The notes under the pieces: model-generated
Seen by the model: only the letters and a program-made list of their open reading frames with translations
What the model was told of the DNA's origin: nothing
Databases searched by the model: none
In this document: positions 32,104-41,613 of the stretch, one piece after another
Layout: each line of letters opens with the position of its first letter
Numbering within the stretch: the first letter of the stretch is position 1
Made by a program: the position numbers and the translations under genes
NCBI RefSeq assembly: GCF_029382225.1
Contig: NZ_JARLTC010000010.1
Coordinates: 62,001 to 126,000, forward strand
Direction: 5' to 3'
Length of the DNA: 64,000 nt
Source of the DNA: Spongiactinospora sp. TRM90649
Lineage (GTDB): Bacteria > Actinomycetota > Actinomycetes > Streptosporangiales > Streptosporangiaceae

Positions 32104-32228
32104 GCGGAGATCCGTTCCGCCGACCCGCCGAAGTCCGTCGCGGACACGCCGTTACCGCCCGGGACGGCGACGCCTCGGCCCGGTCCCGCCGCGCGGGAAC
32201 CGGGCCGGGTTTCGCCAAGGGCGTAGCG

Positions 32229-33599
32229 CTAGTTCGCCTGACTGACCGTCGACATGTTGAAGTCGGGCACCCGCAGCGGCGGCATGATCGTGCGCGTGAA
32301 GTAGTCGTTCCACTCGCGCGGCAGCGTCTGCCGGCTCGCGCCGACCTCGGTGAGGCGGCCCAGGAGGTCTACTGGGCTCTCGTTGAAGCGGAAGTTGTTC
32401 ACCTCGCCGACGACCTCGCCGCGCTCGACCAGGTACACGCCGTCCCTGGTCAGGCCGGTGAGCAGCAACGTCTGAGGATCGACCTCGCGCATGTACCACA
32501 GGCAGGTGACGAGCAGCCCCCGCTCGGTGTCGGCGATCATCTCCTCCAGGGAGCGCCCGCCGTCGGGGCCGGTCATGATCAGGTTGTCGATGGGCGGGGT
32601 GGTCGCCAGCCCGGTCAGCTCCGCCGAGTAGCGGGTCTGCAGCAGGTTGGCCAGCCTGCCCTCGGAGATCCAGTCGGTCGCGCTCAGCGGCAGGCCGTTG
32701 TCGAAGACCGAGCTGTCCCTGCTCGAAGCATGCGCCACCACGAACGGGGCGCACTGGATCCCCGCCGCAGCCGGATCGCTGCGCAGCCGCACCGGCGTGC
32801 GCGACAGCGCCTCGCCGACCCTCGTGCCGCCGCCCGCACGGGAAAAGACCGTACGGCCGTCGGCCGCGTCACGGGCCCCAGCCGACCAGTACATGTACGT
32901 CATCAGGTCGGCCACCGCCGTCGGCGGGAGCAGCGTCTCGTAACGGCCCGCCGGAAGCTCCACGCGGACCTCGGCCCAGTCGAGCCGCTGGGCCAGCGAG
33001 GCGTCCAGCCCGGCGACGTCCAGCCCGGCGAAGTCGCGGGTCGCCACGCCCGTCCAGGCCGAGCGCTTCATGTCCGGGGACTTGGCGTTCAGCTCCAGAC
33101 GGCCGGTCGGCTGGTCGTGGCGGAGCCGCAGGCCGCTGGAGGAGCCGACGAACGTGCTGGTGAGGGTGTGCTCGGCGAAGCCGTACAGGCGCCTGCCGCC
33201 CGCCTCGGCCGTGGCGAACGCGTCGCCAAGCGCGGGCGCCAGCTCGCCGAAGACCCCGATCGAGGTCTCCGCCGCAGGATCGGCCCAGCCGGGCGACACG
33301 CCGTCGCCGACCAGCGCGCGGGCGTCCTCGGCTGGCGTCGCGTCACGCGCCGCCGCGTCGGCGGCGGCCACCACGTCGGCGAGCTGCGCGTCGGAGCGCA
33401 CCGCCGCGCGGGAGACCACGCCCACGCCCCCGCCGGACACCGAGATCACCGTCAGCCGCGCCGACCGGGCCACGCCGTTGGTGGTCAGCGTGTTGCCCGC
33501 GAAGCGCAGGTTGGCGGTGGACCCCTCGTCCACGATCACGACGCGGTCGTCGGCGCCCTCGCGTTCCAGCGCCCGCTCGACCATCTCCTGCGGGGTCAT
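32229..33599 (-). CDS. tldE: TldE/PmbA protease subunit
   Basis: 456 residues, ATG at 33597-33599 sharing one base with the tldD stop, so the two are translationally coupled. It has the TldD/PmbA fold without the HExxxH zinc site, as expected of the TldE subunit. Recognisable parts are VIVDEGSTANLRFAGNTLTTNG at the start, SRDSSVFDNGLPLSATDWISEG and LLVTCLWYMREVDPQTLLLTG in the C-terminal half. TldD and TldE form a heterodimeric metalloprotease that degrades unfolded peptides and matures some ribosomally made peptides. No such precursor peptide is recognised nearby. Confidence 0.88.
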   Translation of the reverse strand: MTPQEMVERALEREGADDRVVIVDEGSTANLRFAGNTLTTNGVARSARLTVISVSGGGVGVVSRAAVRSDAQLADVVAAADAAARDATPAEDARALVGDGVSPGWADPAAETSIGVFGELAPALGDAFATAEAGGRRLYGFAEHTLTSTFVGSSSGLRLRHDQPTGRLELNAKSPDMKRSAWTGVATRDFAGLDVAGLDASLAQRLDWAEVRVELPAGRYETLLPPTAVADLMTYMYWSAGARDAADGRTVFSRAGGGTRVGEALSRTPVRLRSDPAAAGIQCAPFVVAHASSRDSSVFDNGLPLSATDWISEGRLANLLQTRYSAELTGLATTPPIDNLIMTGPDGGRSLEEMIADTERGLLVTCLWYMREVDPQTLLLTGLTRDGVYLVERGEVVGEVNNFRFNESPVDLLGRLTEVGASRQTLPREWNDYFTRTIMPPLRVPDFNMSTVSQAN

Positions 33600-35092
33600 C
33601 ACTTCCCACCCTCCTGCACGGTGTTGAGGATCCGCACGCCGCGGAACAGCGCCGACGGGCACCCGTGGCTGACCGGCGCCACCTGTCCAGGTTGCCCCTT
33701 GCCGCAGTTGAACGCCCCGCCCAGCACATAGGTGCGCGGACCGCCGACCGCCTCCATGGACCGCCAGAAGTCGGTGGTGGTCGCCTGGTAGGCCACGTCG
33801 CGGAGCTGGCCGTCCAGCCTGCCGGAGGTGATCCGGTAGAAGCGCTGGCCGGTGAACTGGAAGTTGTACCGCTGCATGTCGATCGACCAGCTCTTGTCGC
33901 CCATGACGTAGATGCCGCGCTCCACGCCGGAGATCAGCTCCTCGGTCGTGGGACCGCCCGGCGCGGGCTTCAGCGAGACGTTGGCCATCCGCTGGATCGG
34001 CATGTGACCGGGGGAGTCGGCGAACGCGCAGCCGTTGGACCGGCCCAGCCCCTTCATCAGCGCCATGCGCCGGTCGAGCTGGTAACCGGTGAGCACGCCG
34101 CCGGTGACGATGTCGAACTCCCGCGTGGCCACGCCCTCGTCGTCGAACCCGACGGTCGCCAGGCCGTGCTCGGCCGTGCGGTCGCCGGTGACGTTCATGA
34201 CCGGCGAGCCGTAGACCAGCTCGCCCAGCTTGTCGAAGGTGGCGAAACTGGTGCCCGCGTACGCCGCCTCGTAGCCGAGCGCGCGGTCCAGCTCGGTGGC
34301 GTGCCCGATCGACTCGTGGATCGTAAGCCACAGGTTCGACGGATGGATCACCAGGTCGTAGTCACCGGCCTCGACCGAGGGCGCGGCCAGCTTCTCCGCG
34401 AGATGCACGGGCAGCTCGGCCAGCTCCGCGGGGAAGTCCCAGCCGGTGCCGGTCAGGTACTCGAACCCGCGCCCGGCGGGCGGCGCCAGCGTGCGCATCT
34501 CCTCGAACCGCCCGTCGGCGGCCTTCATCGCGCTCAGCACCGGGTGAACCCGCACCCGCTGCTGGGTGGTGGTCGTGCCCGCGCTGTCGGCGTAGAACTT
34601 CTGCTCCTTGACCTGCATCAGCGAAGCCTGCACATGGTCGGCCGAGCCGAGCAGCCCGCCCGACCAGTCGGCCAGCAGCGTCACCTTCTCGTGCAGGGGC
34701 ACGTCGAACGGGTCGATGTCGTAGGCCGACACCCACGTGACGTCGCCGTGCACCGGCTCGGCCGCGAGTTCGATGCGCTCCCGGTTGACCGGCGCCGCCA
34801 CCGAGGCGACCTCCACCGCCTGCTCCGCCACCCGCTCGGCGGCCTCCGGAGTCAGGTCGATGCCGGCCGCGAACCCCCACGTGCCGTCCTTGACGACCCG
34901 GACGGCGTAGCCCAGATCGTCGGCGTCCATCGAGCCTTCCAGCCGGGCGTCGTAAAGGCGAAGGGTCTCGGCACGGACTCGCTCCAGGCGGAAGTCGGCG
35001 TGTTCGGCACCGAGGTCGCGGGCGCGCTGCAACGCCGCGTCCGCCAGCCGCCGCAAGGGCAGCGCAAGGAAATCTGGATCGATCTGGCGCAT
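33599..35092 (-). CDS. tldD: TldD metalloprotease subunit
   Basis: 497 residues from ATG at 35090-35092. The zinc motif HESIGH is present in NLWLTIHESIGHATELDRALGYEAAYAG (about residue 258), with GTSFATFD and the cysteine-rich-like NCGKGQPGQ motif near the C-terminus typical of TldD. It is the catalytic partner of TldE, encoded next. TAGGAT (complement of 35100-35105) lies 7 nt before the ATG, indicating a leaderless transcript. Divergent from fabG, with two dyads in between. Confidence 0.9.
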   Translation of the reverse strand: MRQIDPDFLALPLRRLADAALQRARDLGAEHADFRLERVRAETLRLYDARLEGSMDADDLGYAVRVVKDGTWGFAAGIDLTPEAAERVAEQAVEVASVAAPVNRERIELAAEPVHGDVTWVSAYDIDPFDVPLHEKVTLLADWSGGLLGSADHVQASLMQVKEQKFYADSAGTTTTQQRVRVHPVLSAMKAADGRFEEMRTLAPPAGRGFEYLTGTGWDFPAELAELPVHLAEKLAAPSVEAGDYDLVIHPSNLWLTIHESIGHATELDRALGYEAAYAGTSFATFDKLGELVYGSPVMNVTGDRTAEHGLATVGFDDEGVATREFDIVTGGVLTGYQLDRRMALMKGLGRSNGCAFADSPGHMPIQRMANVSLKPAPGGPTTEELISGVERGIYVMGDKSWSIDMQRYNFQFTGQRFYRITSGRLDGQLRDVAYQATTTDFWRSMEAVGGPRTYVLGGAFNCGKGQPGQVAPVSHGCPSALFRGVRILNTVQEGGK

Positions 35093-35099
35093 GTCAACG

Positions 35100-35874
<775 letters not shown>

Positions 35875-35875
35875 G

Positions 35876-36640
35876 GTGGGAATTCTCCAAGGCAAGCGGA
35901 TCCTGGTGACGGGCGTCCTGACCGACTCCTCGATCGCCTTCTCGGCGGCGAAGATCGCTCAGCAGGAGGGCGCGAGCGTCGTGCTCACCGGCTACGGCCG
36001 ACTCAGCCTGGTCGAGCGGATCGCCAAGCGGCTGCCCGAGACACCGCCGGTCATCGAGCTCGACGTGCAGAACGAAGAGCACCTCGGCTCCCTCGCCGAG
36101 CGTGTGGGCGAGCACGTGGACGGCCTCGACGGCATCGTCCACTCCATCGCCTTCGCCCCCCAGACCGCCCTGGGCGGCAACTTCCTCAGCACCCCTTGGG
36201 AGGACGTCGCCACGGCGGTGCACGTCTCCACCTACTCCTTCAAGTCGCTGGCCGTCGCGTGCCTGCCGTTGATGAAGGAGGGCGGCGCGATCGTCGGCCT
36301 CGACTTCGACGCCAGCAAGGCGTGGCCCGTCTACGACTGGATGGGCGTCGCCAAGGCCGGTCTTGAGTCCTGCGCCCGCTACCTGGCCCGCGACCTCGGC
36401 CCGCAGGGCATCCGCGTCAACCTGGTCGCCGCGGGCCCGCTGCGCACGATGGCCGCCAAGAGCATCCCCGGCTTCGCCGAGTTCGAGGACAGCTGGCCCC
36501 CGCGCGCCCCGCTCGGCTGGGACCTCTCCGACACATCCCCGGCCGCCCGCGCCTGCGTCGCCCTCATGTCCGACTGGTTCCCCGCAACCACCGGCGAGAT
36601 CGTCCACGTAGACGGCGGCGTCCACGCCATCGGCAGCTGA
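35876..36640 (+). CDS. inhA: Enoyl-ACP reductase (InhA/FabI)
   Basis: 254 residues from GTG at 35876, one base after the fabG stop. MGILQGKRILVTGVLTDSSIAF is nearly identical in pattern to the start of InhA/FabI. The catalytic Tyr and Lys are in YDWMGVAKAGLES, and DFDASKAWPVYDW is also typical of InhA-type actinobacterial enzymes. It catalyses the last, NADH-dependent, step of fatty-acid elongation, a target of isoniazid- and triclosan-type inhibitors. Followed by a strong terminator. Confidence 0.94.
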   Translation: MGILQGKRILVTGVLTDSSIAFSAAKIAQQEGASVVLTGYGRLSLVERIAKRLPETPPVIELDVQNEEHLGSLAERVGEHVDGLDGIVHSIAFAPQTALGGNFLSTPWEDVATAVHVSTYSFKSLAVACLPLMKEGGAIVGLDFDASKAWPVYDWMGVAKAGLESCARYLARDLGPQGIRVNLVAAGPLRTMAAKSIPGFAEFEDSWPPRAPLGWDLSDTSPAARACVALMSDWFPATTGEIVHVDGGVHAIGS

Positions 36641-36657
36641 CCCCCACCGATCAACCC

Positions 36658-36690
36658 CCGGCCGGTGCCCAGCACCGGCCGGCCGCTTTT
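36658..36690 (+). terminator. Intrinsic terminator of fabG-inhA
   Basis: Perfect 11-bp stem (36658-36668 with 36672-36682), a 3-nt loop, then CCGC and TTTT (36687-36690), starting 18 bp after the inhA stop. Confidence 0.85.
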
Positions 36691-37168
36691 CCCTCCCCCG
36701 ATCACGCGCCCCACACCACCGCACTTCCCACCAAGGCGGCCACGCGCCGTGAGTTGGGCGGTCCGACGCCGCCCACTGCCGTACAGGGAAAGTGGGCACT
36801 CCAGGGATGCTCGTACTCCTTGGCCTGCTCCGGTCCGCCGTCCGCCACATCCCGCGATGTGGCGATGCCTTCTTACTCGCGCGGCCGGTCGGCCGGTGTG
36901 TTCCGGGCTCTGGATTGGGTTGCCGTGTCCAGGCGGCCTACCAGCGGCGACAGCGTCGGGCGAAGCCCGACACCAGAAAGAACGCCCCAGCGCAGCGAGG
37001 CCGAGCCTCCGGCCGGTGGTCGTGCCGGGGTGGTGGGGGCGGACGTTGCGCCGGGGGCCGGATGCGGTGCCGGTGGGTGTCGCGGGATGTAGGGGTTCCC
37101 GCGCGTTCCTCCTGGTGCTCGCATACGGCGTTGGGCTGGTGCGTCCGTGTTTCGGTGTCGTCGGCGGT
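36691..37168. other. Gap without a convincing gene
   Basis: Roughly 480 bp between the inhA terminator and the convergent gene ending at 37169. Open frames here look like shadows of high GC, with no start signal or family resemblance. Two short perfect hairpins are visible: 36845-36851/36856-36862 (7 bp, loop CCGC) and 36955-36961/36965-36971 (7 bp, loop GAA). It could be an eroded gene or hold an unrecognised RNA. Confidence 0.4.
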
Positions 37169-38056
37169 TCAGGCGAGTTTGTGGCGGCTGTTGCGCGGCC
37201 CGTGGGCCGGTTCGAAGGGGATGGAGTCGGGGCGTTGTTCGCGGGCCCGCCGGGTGTGGCTGATGCGGGCCGCGAGGATGGCCGACAGCAGGAGCCCGGC
37301 CGTCAGGACCGTGCCAAGCAGGTCGGAGTGCCGGTCGGGCGGGACGATGGGTTTGCCGCCCTCGACGTGCAGCGGCAGCGGGTCGCTGTAGGGCCACAGC
37401 GGCTCGAATCTGGGCGTCTCCGGGTCTACCGGAGGCGGTTTGACCCTGTGTTGCGTCTCCACCGAGTGGGTGCGCCGCGTGGGCGGCGGGGGCGACTGGA
37501 CCGTGATCACTTCGGCTCTGTCGTCGCGTTCCCGCTCGCCGCTGGGCGAGGGGCTGGGGAACGGCGTGGGCGAAGGGTGCAGCGGCGCGGGGGTCGCCCC
37601 CGGGGTGCGGTTCCGTTTGCCCGATGGGGCCGGGCTGGGTGTTCGCGCGCACCCGCCCGTGGTCACCAGTGGCAGGCACAGGCCGTCGATCGGGTCCGTC
37701 GGACGGTCGCGGCGCGGCCCCGTGGGACGGGACGGCGGTGGCGTCGGGCCCGGTGTGGACGGCTGCGACGTTGGCGACGCCCTGTCGCCTTTTCCGCCGA
37801 GCAGTTTGTCGCCCGTGTCGTCGACGTCCTTCGTCACCGGTTTCAGCCGGTTGTCGGTGAGGTCGTCGACCACGTCGGTGACGCCGTCGACGAACCCGCA
37901 CAGGTCTTCCGCCAGGTTCGAGACCAGGCCGTTCTCCTTCGGGTCGCACCCGGGCCCGGGTAACGCCGCCGCGGCGGGTGAGCCCACCGTGACGCCGCCC
38001 AGCGCGAGCAACATCGTGCTCGCCGAAACCGCGGCCCTTCGCCTTCCCCTCCCCAT
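37169..38056 (-). CDS. Secreted, C-terminally membrane-anchored proline-rich protein
   Basis: 295 residues from ATG at 38054-38056, preceded by GGAGGGGG with 6-nt spacing. A signal peptide (residues about 1-32, ending GSPAAAA) is followed by a short domain with conserved-looking Cys pairs (PGCDPKENGLVSNLAEDLCGF; later CLPLVTTGGC), then a Pro/Ser/Thr-rich stalk (about 90-220). Near the C-terminus is one membrane helix (LLGTVLTAGLLLSAILAARI) and a basic tail (about 265-295). No LPXTG sortase motif is seen. It probably projects through the cell wall from the outer face of the membrane. Function unknown. Confidence 0.65.
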   Translation of the reverse strand: MGRGRRRAAVSASTMLLALGGVTVGSPAAAALPGPGCDPKENGLVSNLAEDLCGFVDGVTDVVDDLTDNRLKPVTKDVDDTGDKLLGGKGDRASPTSQPSTPGPTPPPSRPTGPRRDRPTDPIDGLCLPLVTTGGCARTPSPAPSGKRNRTPGATPAPLHPSPTPFPSPSPSGERERDDRAEVITVQSPPPPTRRTHSVETQHRVKPPPVDPETPRFEPLWPYSDPLPLHVEGGKPIVPPDRHSDLLGTVLTAGLLLSAILAARISHTRRAREQRPDSIPFEPAHGPRNSRHKLA

Positions 38057-38300
38057 GAAATTCCCCCTCCGCGTCACGCCAGGACGTGCGCGGCGCACGC
38101 GCGCCTTCGTCGCGGCTCGCCGCCGCGCAGCCGTGGCAGTCATCTGTGGGTTACCCCTCAGTCACCCAGTTGACAGTGTTGTAAACTCGCCCGGTTTTTT
38201 AGCGGAAAGTTGCGATTCGGTATCGATTAGTGATACGTGAGGCAGGCTCTCATCCGCTGTCCGGCGGTGCGTCCCACTCCGTGCACCCAGTCCGTGCGTC

Positions 38301-39242
38301 TCAGTCCGCGGAGACGTCGTCAAGGGCTTCCCTGATCTCCCTGGGCAAAACCAGTTCCTCCGCCTGCAGTACGCCGGTGAGCTGCGCGTCGGTCCTGGCG
38401 CCGACGATGGCCGCGGCGACGCCCGGTTGGTCGCGGACCCAGGACAGCGCCACCGAGAGGGGCGACACCCCGAGCCCCTCCGCGGCCGTGGTGACCGATT
38501 CGACCACCCTGCGGGACCTCTCGTCCAGATAGGGGCGGACGAACTCGGCGAAATGCGGGGTGGCCGCGCGCGAGTCTGCGGGGATCCCGGTGCGGTACTT
38601 GCCGGTCAGCACACCCCTGCCGAGTGGCGACCAGGCGAGCAGGCCCGCACCGATGAACTCCGCCGCGGGCAACAGCTCGCGCTCGGCGTCTCTGGCGAGC
38701 AGAGAGTACTCCGTCTGCACCGCGACGATCGGGGCGCGGCCGGCACTCCGCTGGGTGACCCCCGCCGCCGCGAGCTGCCAGCCCGCGTAGTTGCACACAC
38801 CCGCGTAGGCGGCCCGGCCGGAGGCCACGATGGCGTCCATGACGGCCAGGGTCTCGTCCAGCGGGACCTCCGGATCGAAGGCGTGCAACTGCCACAGTTC
38901 CACCTCGTCCACCCCGAGCCGGGACAGCGAGGCGTCGACCGCCGCCAGGAGGTGACGCCGGGAGGCGTCGCACGGCCGTCCGGCCTCGGGGGTGAGCACC
39001 GCCTTGGTGGCGATCACGACCTCGGAGCGCGGGACCAGATCGCGCAGCAGACGGCCGAGCAGGCGCTCGGAGTCGCCCCCGGAGTAGACGTCGGCGGTGT
39101 CGACGAGCGTGCCCCCGGCGTCCACGAACGTGCGAAGCTGCGCCGCGGCCTCCTCCGGGCCGGTGTCGCGTCCCCACGTCATCGTGCCGAGGCCGAGACG
39201 CGAGACCGACAGCCCGCTCCGCCCGACATAGCGCTGCTCCAT
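38301..39242 (-). CDS. Aldo/keto reductase
   Basis: 313 residues, ATG at 39240-39242, TAATCT 9 nt upstream (near-leaderless). Typical AKR12/13-like TIM barrel: SRLGLGTMTWG at the start, catalytic Asp and Tyr in LVDTADVYSGGDSE, Lys in VIATKAVL, His in ELWQLHAFDP, and AIVGARTDAQL for NADPH binding. It reduces an unknown carbonyl substrate in the cytoplasm. It is only distantly similar to the aldo/keto reductase at 28490. A 244-bp AT-richer gap with no gene separates it from the membrane-anchored protein. Confidence 0.88.
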   Translation of the reverse strand: MEQRYVGRSGLSVSRLGLGTMTWGRDTGPEEAAAQLRTFVDAGGTLVDTADVYSGGDSERLLGRLLRDLVPRSEVVIATKAVLTPEAGRPCDASRRHLLAAVDASLSRLGVDEVELWQLHAFDPEVPLDETLAVMDAIVASGRAAYAGVCNYAGWQLAAAGVTQRSAGRAPIVAVQTEYSLLARDAERELLPAAEFIGAGLLAWSPLGRGVLTGKYRTGIPADSRAATPHFAEFVRPYLDERSRRVVESVTTAAEGLGVSPLSVALSWVRDQPGVAAAIVGARTDAQLTGVLQAEELVLPREIREALDDVSAD

Positions 39243-39415
39243 GATCAGGCCAGATTACCGCCAGCGACCCGCCAGCGTGGTAGAGCCCCATGCCCTGATA
39301 TCGGGGGTCAAGCCCCGGATGTCTCGAAGGTCGATGCGTCTTTTCGGAGTCGGAGAAGCCGCCCGCCGCGTCCGCCGGTGCTCGCGCGGCGGTCGCGGGA
39401 CCTAGTCTGGAGCCC

Positions 39416-40117
39416 GTGACGACGCTGCTACTTGTCCGGCACGGCCTGACCGACCTCACCGGTCCGGTCCTCGCCGGCTGGACCCCCGGAGTCCACCTGA
39501 GCGAGGCGGGCGCGGCACAGGCCAAGGCCCTCGCCGCGCGGCTGGCCCCGCTGGAGCTCGACGCGATCGTCAGCAGCCCGCTCGTCCGCTGCGCCGAGAC
39601 CGCCGAGGCGGTCGCGGACGGCAGGCCCGCCGCGCGGATCGAGACCGACGAGCGCTTCGGCGAGTGCCGCTACGGCGAGTGGACCGGACGCCCGCTCAAG
39701 GAACTGGCGAAGGACCCGCTCTGGCCGGTCGTGCAGTCCCACCCGAGCGCGGTCACCTTCCCCGGGGGAGAATCCCTTACCGCGGTGCAGCATCGCGCCG
39801 TGACCGCGGTGCGCGAGTGGAACGCCCGCCTGGGGCCCCGCGCCGTCTATGTCGTGTGCAGTCACGGTGACGTGATCAAGGCCATCGTGGCCGACGCCCT
39901 GGGGCTCCATCTCGACCAGTTCCAGCGGATAACGGCCGATCCGGCGTCCCTGACGGCGATCCGCTACACCCCGCTGCGCCCCTTCGTGCTCCGGCTCAAC
40001 GACACCGGCGGCGACGTCGCCGCGCTGCGCCCGCCGGCCGAGCCGGAGGGCGAGAACGGGGGAGAAAACTCCACCGCGAGCGACGCCGCTGTCGGCGGCG
40101 GCGCCGGAACGACGTAA
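39416..40117 (+). CDS. Histidine phosphatase family protein (MSMEG_4193-type phosphomutase-like)
   Basis: 233 residues from GTG at 39416. The active-site RHG motif is at the start (LLLVRHGLTDLTGP), with the second His in VYVVCSHGDVIKAIVADALG and the acid Glu in RFGECRYGEWTG. The protein belongs to the actinobacterial group named after MSMEG_4193, which is found next to DUF3090 and SCO1664 genes, as here. Substrate unknown. TAGTCT (39403-39408) is 7 nt before the GTG. The last 35 residues are low-complexity. Confidence 0.87.
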   Translation: MTTLLLVRHGLTDLTGPVLAGWTPGVHLSEAGAAQAKALAARLAPLELDAIVSSPLVRCAETAEAVADGRPAARIETDERFGECRYGEWTGRPLKELAKDPLWPVVQSHPSAVTFPGGESLTAVQHRAVTAVREWNARLGPRAVYVVCSHGDVIKAIVADALGLHLDQFQRITADPASLTAIRYTPLRPFVLRLNDTGGDVAALRPPAEPEGENGGENSTASDAAVGGGAGTT

Positions 40118-40126
40118 GGTCGGGCT

Positions 40127-40678
40127 ATGCCGGTCTTCGACTACGACCCACCCGACAGGTTCGTGGCCGGTGCCGTCGGCCAGCCGGGGGCACGCGCCTT
40201 CTACCTCCAGGCCCGGGGGGCCGGGAGGCTGACGACCGTCGCGTTGGAGAAGTTCCAGGTGGCGGCGCTCGCCGACCGTCTGGAGGAGCTGCTCGACGAG
40301 GTGCTCCGGATGAGCGGCGGCGAGGCCCGGGTGCCCGCCATGGCCCCGGCCGAACTGGCCGACAACGGGCCGCTCGACCTGCCCTTCAGCGAAGACTTCA
40401 GGGTGGGCACCATGGCGCTCGCCTGGGATGAGGACTCCGCCCAGGTGGTGATCGAGGCGCAGGAGATCTCCGAAGAGGAGGAGCCCGAGCCCGAGGAGCC
40501 CGCGGTGCTCCGGGTGCGCGTCAGCGCCGGCGTCGCGCGGGCCTTCACCAAGCGCGCTCTCGCGGTGGTCGCGGCAGGCCGTCCGCCGTGCCCGCTGTGC
40601 GGGCGCCCGCTCGACGCGGACGGCCACATCTGCGTCCGTCTGAATGGTTATCGGGGCAGTCTTCAGGGGGGTGCGTGA
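40127..40678 (+). CDS. DUF3090 family protein
   Basis: 183 residues. Matches the actinobacterial DUF3090 family over its length: VFDYDPPDRFVAGAVGQPGARAFYLQA at the start, EEEPEPEEP acidic stretch in the middle, and a C-terminal zinc-ribbon-like CPLCGRPLDADGHIC. The CxxC-x-C arrangement may bind a metal. Function unknown; always seen with a histidine phosphatase and an SCO1664 kinase-like gene, implying a joint role. TAAGGT overlaps the previous stop, 6 nt before the ATG, as a possible -10. Confidence 0.88.
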   Translation: MPVFDYDPPDRFVAGAVGQPGARAFYLQARGAGRLTTVALEKFQVAALADRLEELLDEVLRMSGGEARVPAMAPAELADNGPLDLPFSEDFRVGTMALAWDEDSAQVVIEAQEISEEEEPEPEEPAVLRVRVSAGVARAFTKRALAVVAAGRPPCPLCGRPLDADGHICVRLNGYRGSLQGGA

Positions 40679-40784
40679 GCGAGAGATCCATCGGGGCCCG
40701 CGCGCGACGCGGGTTCTCTGTGCCTGGGGGAGCACATGTGCCGATCGGCTTGCGCGCCACGGCGACGCGAGCGGAGGACACGGT

Positions 40785-41549
40785 ATGACCGCCGACGGCG
40801 AGCCCGCGGTGAGCGCGGGGCCGGCGGCGCCGGCGATGGACGACGCGACCGCCCTGCGGCTGCTGCGGGAGGGACGCTTAGAGGTCGCCGGACGCCTGGT
40901 CGAGGCGAGCAACATGACGCTGTACTGCACCGTGCGGCTCGGTGACCTCAGCGCGGCCTGCGTGTACAAACCGGTACGCGGTGAGCGTCCGCTGTGGGAC
41001 TTCCCGGACGGCACGCTCGCCGCCCGCGAGGTGGCGGCCTTCGAGGTGTCGGCGGTCACCGGCTGGCGGATCGTCCCGCCCACCGTCTACCGCGACGGGC
41101 CGTTCGGCCCTGGCATGTGCCAGCTCTGGGTCGACGCCGACGACGAGGTCGATCTGATCGCGCTGATCCGCAGCCGCCACCCTGGGCTGCGCCGGATGGC
41201 CGTCTTCGACGCCGTCGTCAACAACGCCGACCGCAAGGGCGGCCACCTGCTCCCGCTGACCGACGGCCACATCCACGGCGTCGACCACGGGGTCTGCTTC
41301 TCCGACGAGGACAAGCTGCGCACGGTGCTGTGGCAGTGGCGTGGCAAGCAACTGCCGCGTGAGGCGGTCAACGTGCTGAACCGGCTCAACCGGGAGCTGG
41401 AGAACGGCAGGCTCGGCCGCCGCCTGCGCGAGCTGCTGACGCTCTCCGAGCTGGCCACCACCCAGGCCAGGGTGGCCCGCCTGCTGGAGACCGGAGTCCA
41501 CCCCAACCCCTCGGAAGACTGGCCCGCCATCCCCTGGCCGCCGATCTGA
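40785..41549 (+). CDS. SCO1664 family protein (PI3/4-kinase-like fold)
   Basis: 254 residues from ATG at 40785, with GGAGG at 40773-40777. The sequence resembles the phosphatidylinositol 3/4-kinase-like or HipA-like catalytic region: an Lys in AACVYKPVRGERPLWDFP, a catalytic loop with FDAVVNNADRKGGHLL (about 145-160), and a metal motif VDHGVCF. Actual kinase activity is not established for the family. Third gene of the conserved trio, with mshC two genes downstream, suggesting a link with mycothiol or redox metabolism; that is inference. Confidence 0.85.
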   Translation: MTADGEPAVSAGPAAPAMDDATALRLLREGRLEVAGRLVEASNMTLYCTVRLGDLSAACVYKPVRGERPLWDFPDGTLAAREVAAFEVSAVTGWRIVPPTVYRDGPFGPGMCQLWVDADDEVDLIALIRSRHPGLRRMAVFDAVVNNADRKGGHLLPLTDGHIHGVDHGVCFSDEDKLRTVLWQWRGKQLPREAVNVLNRLNRELENGRLGRRLRELLTLSELATTQARVARLLETGVHPNPSEDWPAIPWPPI

Positions 41550-41613
41550 CCCCGCCGCGCCGTCGTTTCCCGCCAGGGCGTAGCCTGCGGAACGCGTGGA
41601 CGGAAGGGCGCGA

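Noticed and set aside
36665-37963. A 432-codon plus-strand frame after inhA
   Set aside because: It has no Shine-Dalgarno, begins inside the inhA terminator, and runs antisense through the secreted membrane-anchored protein at 37169-38056, which has a signal peptide and anchor.
38170-38215. A promoter on the plus strand (TTGACA near 38168) in the AT-rich gap at 38057-38300
   Set aside because: No gene lies downstream in that direction for over 1 kb, and no -10 is present at the proper distance.
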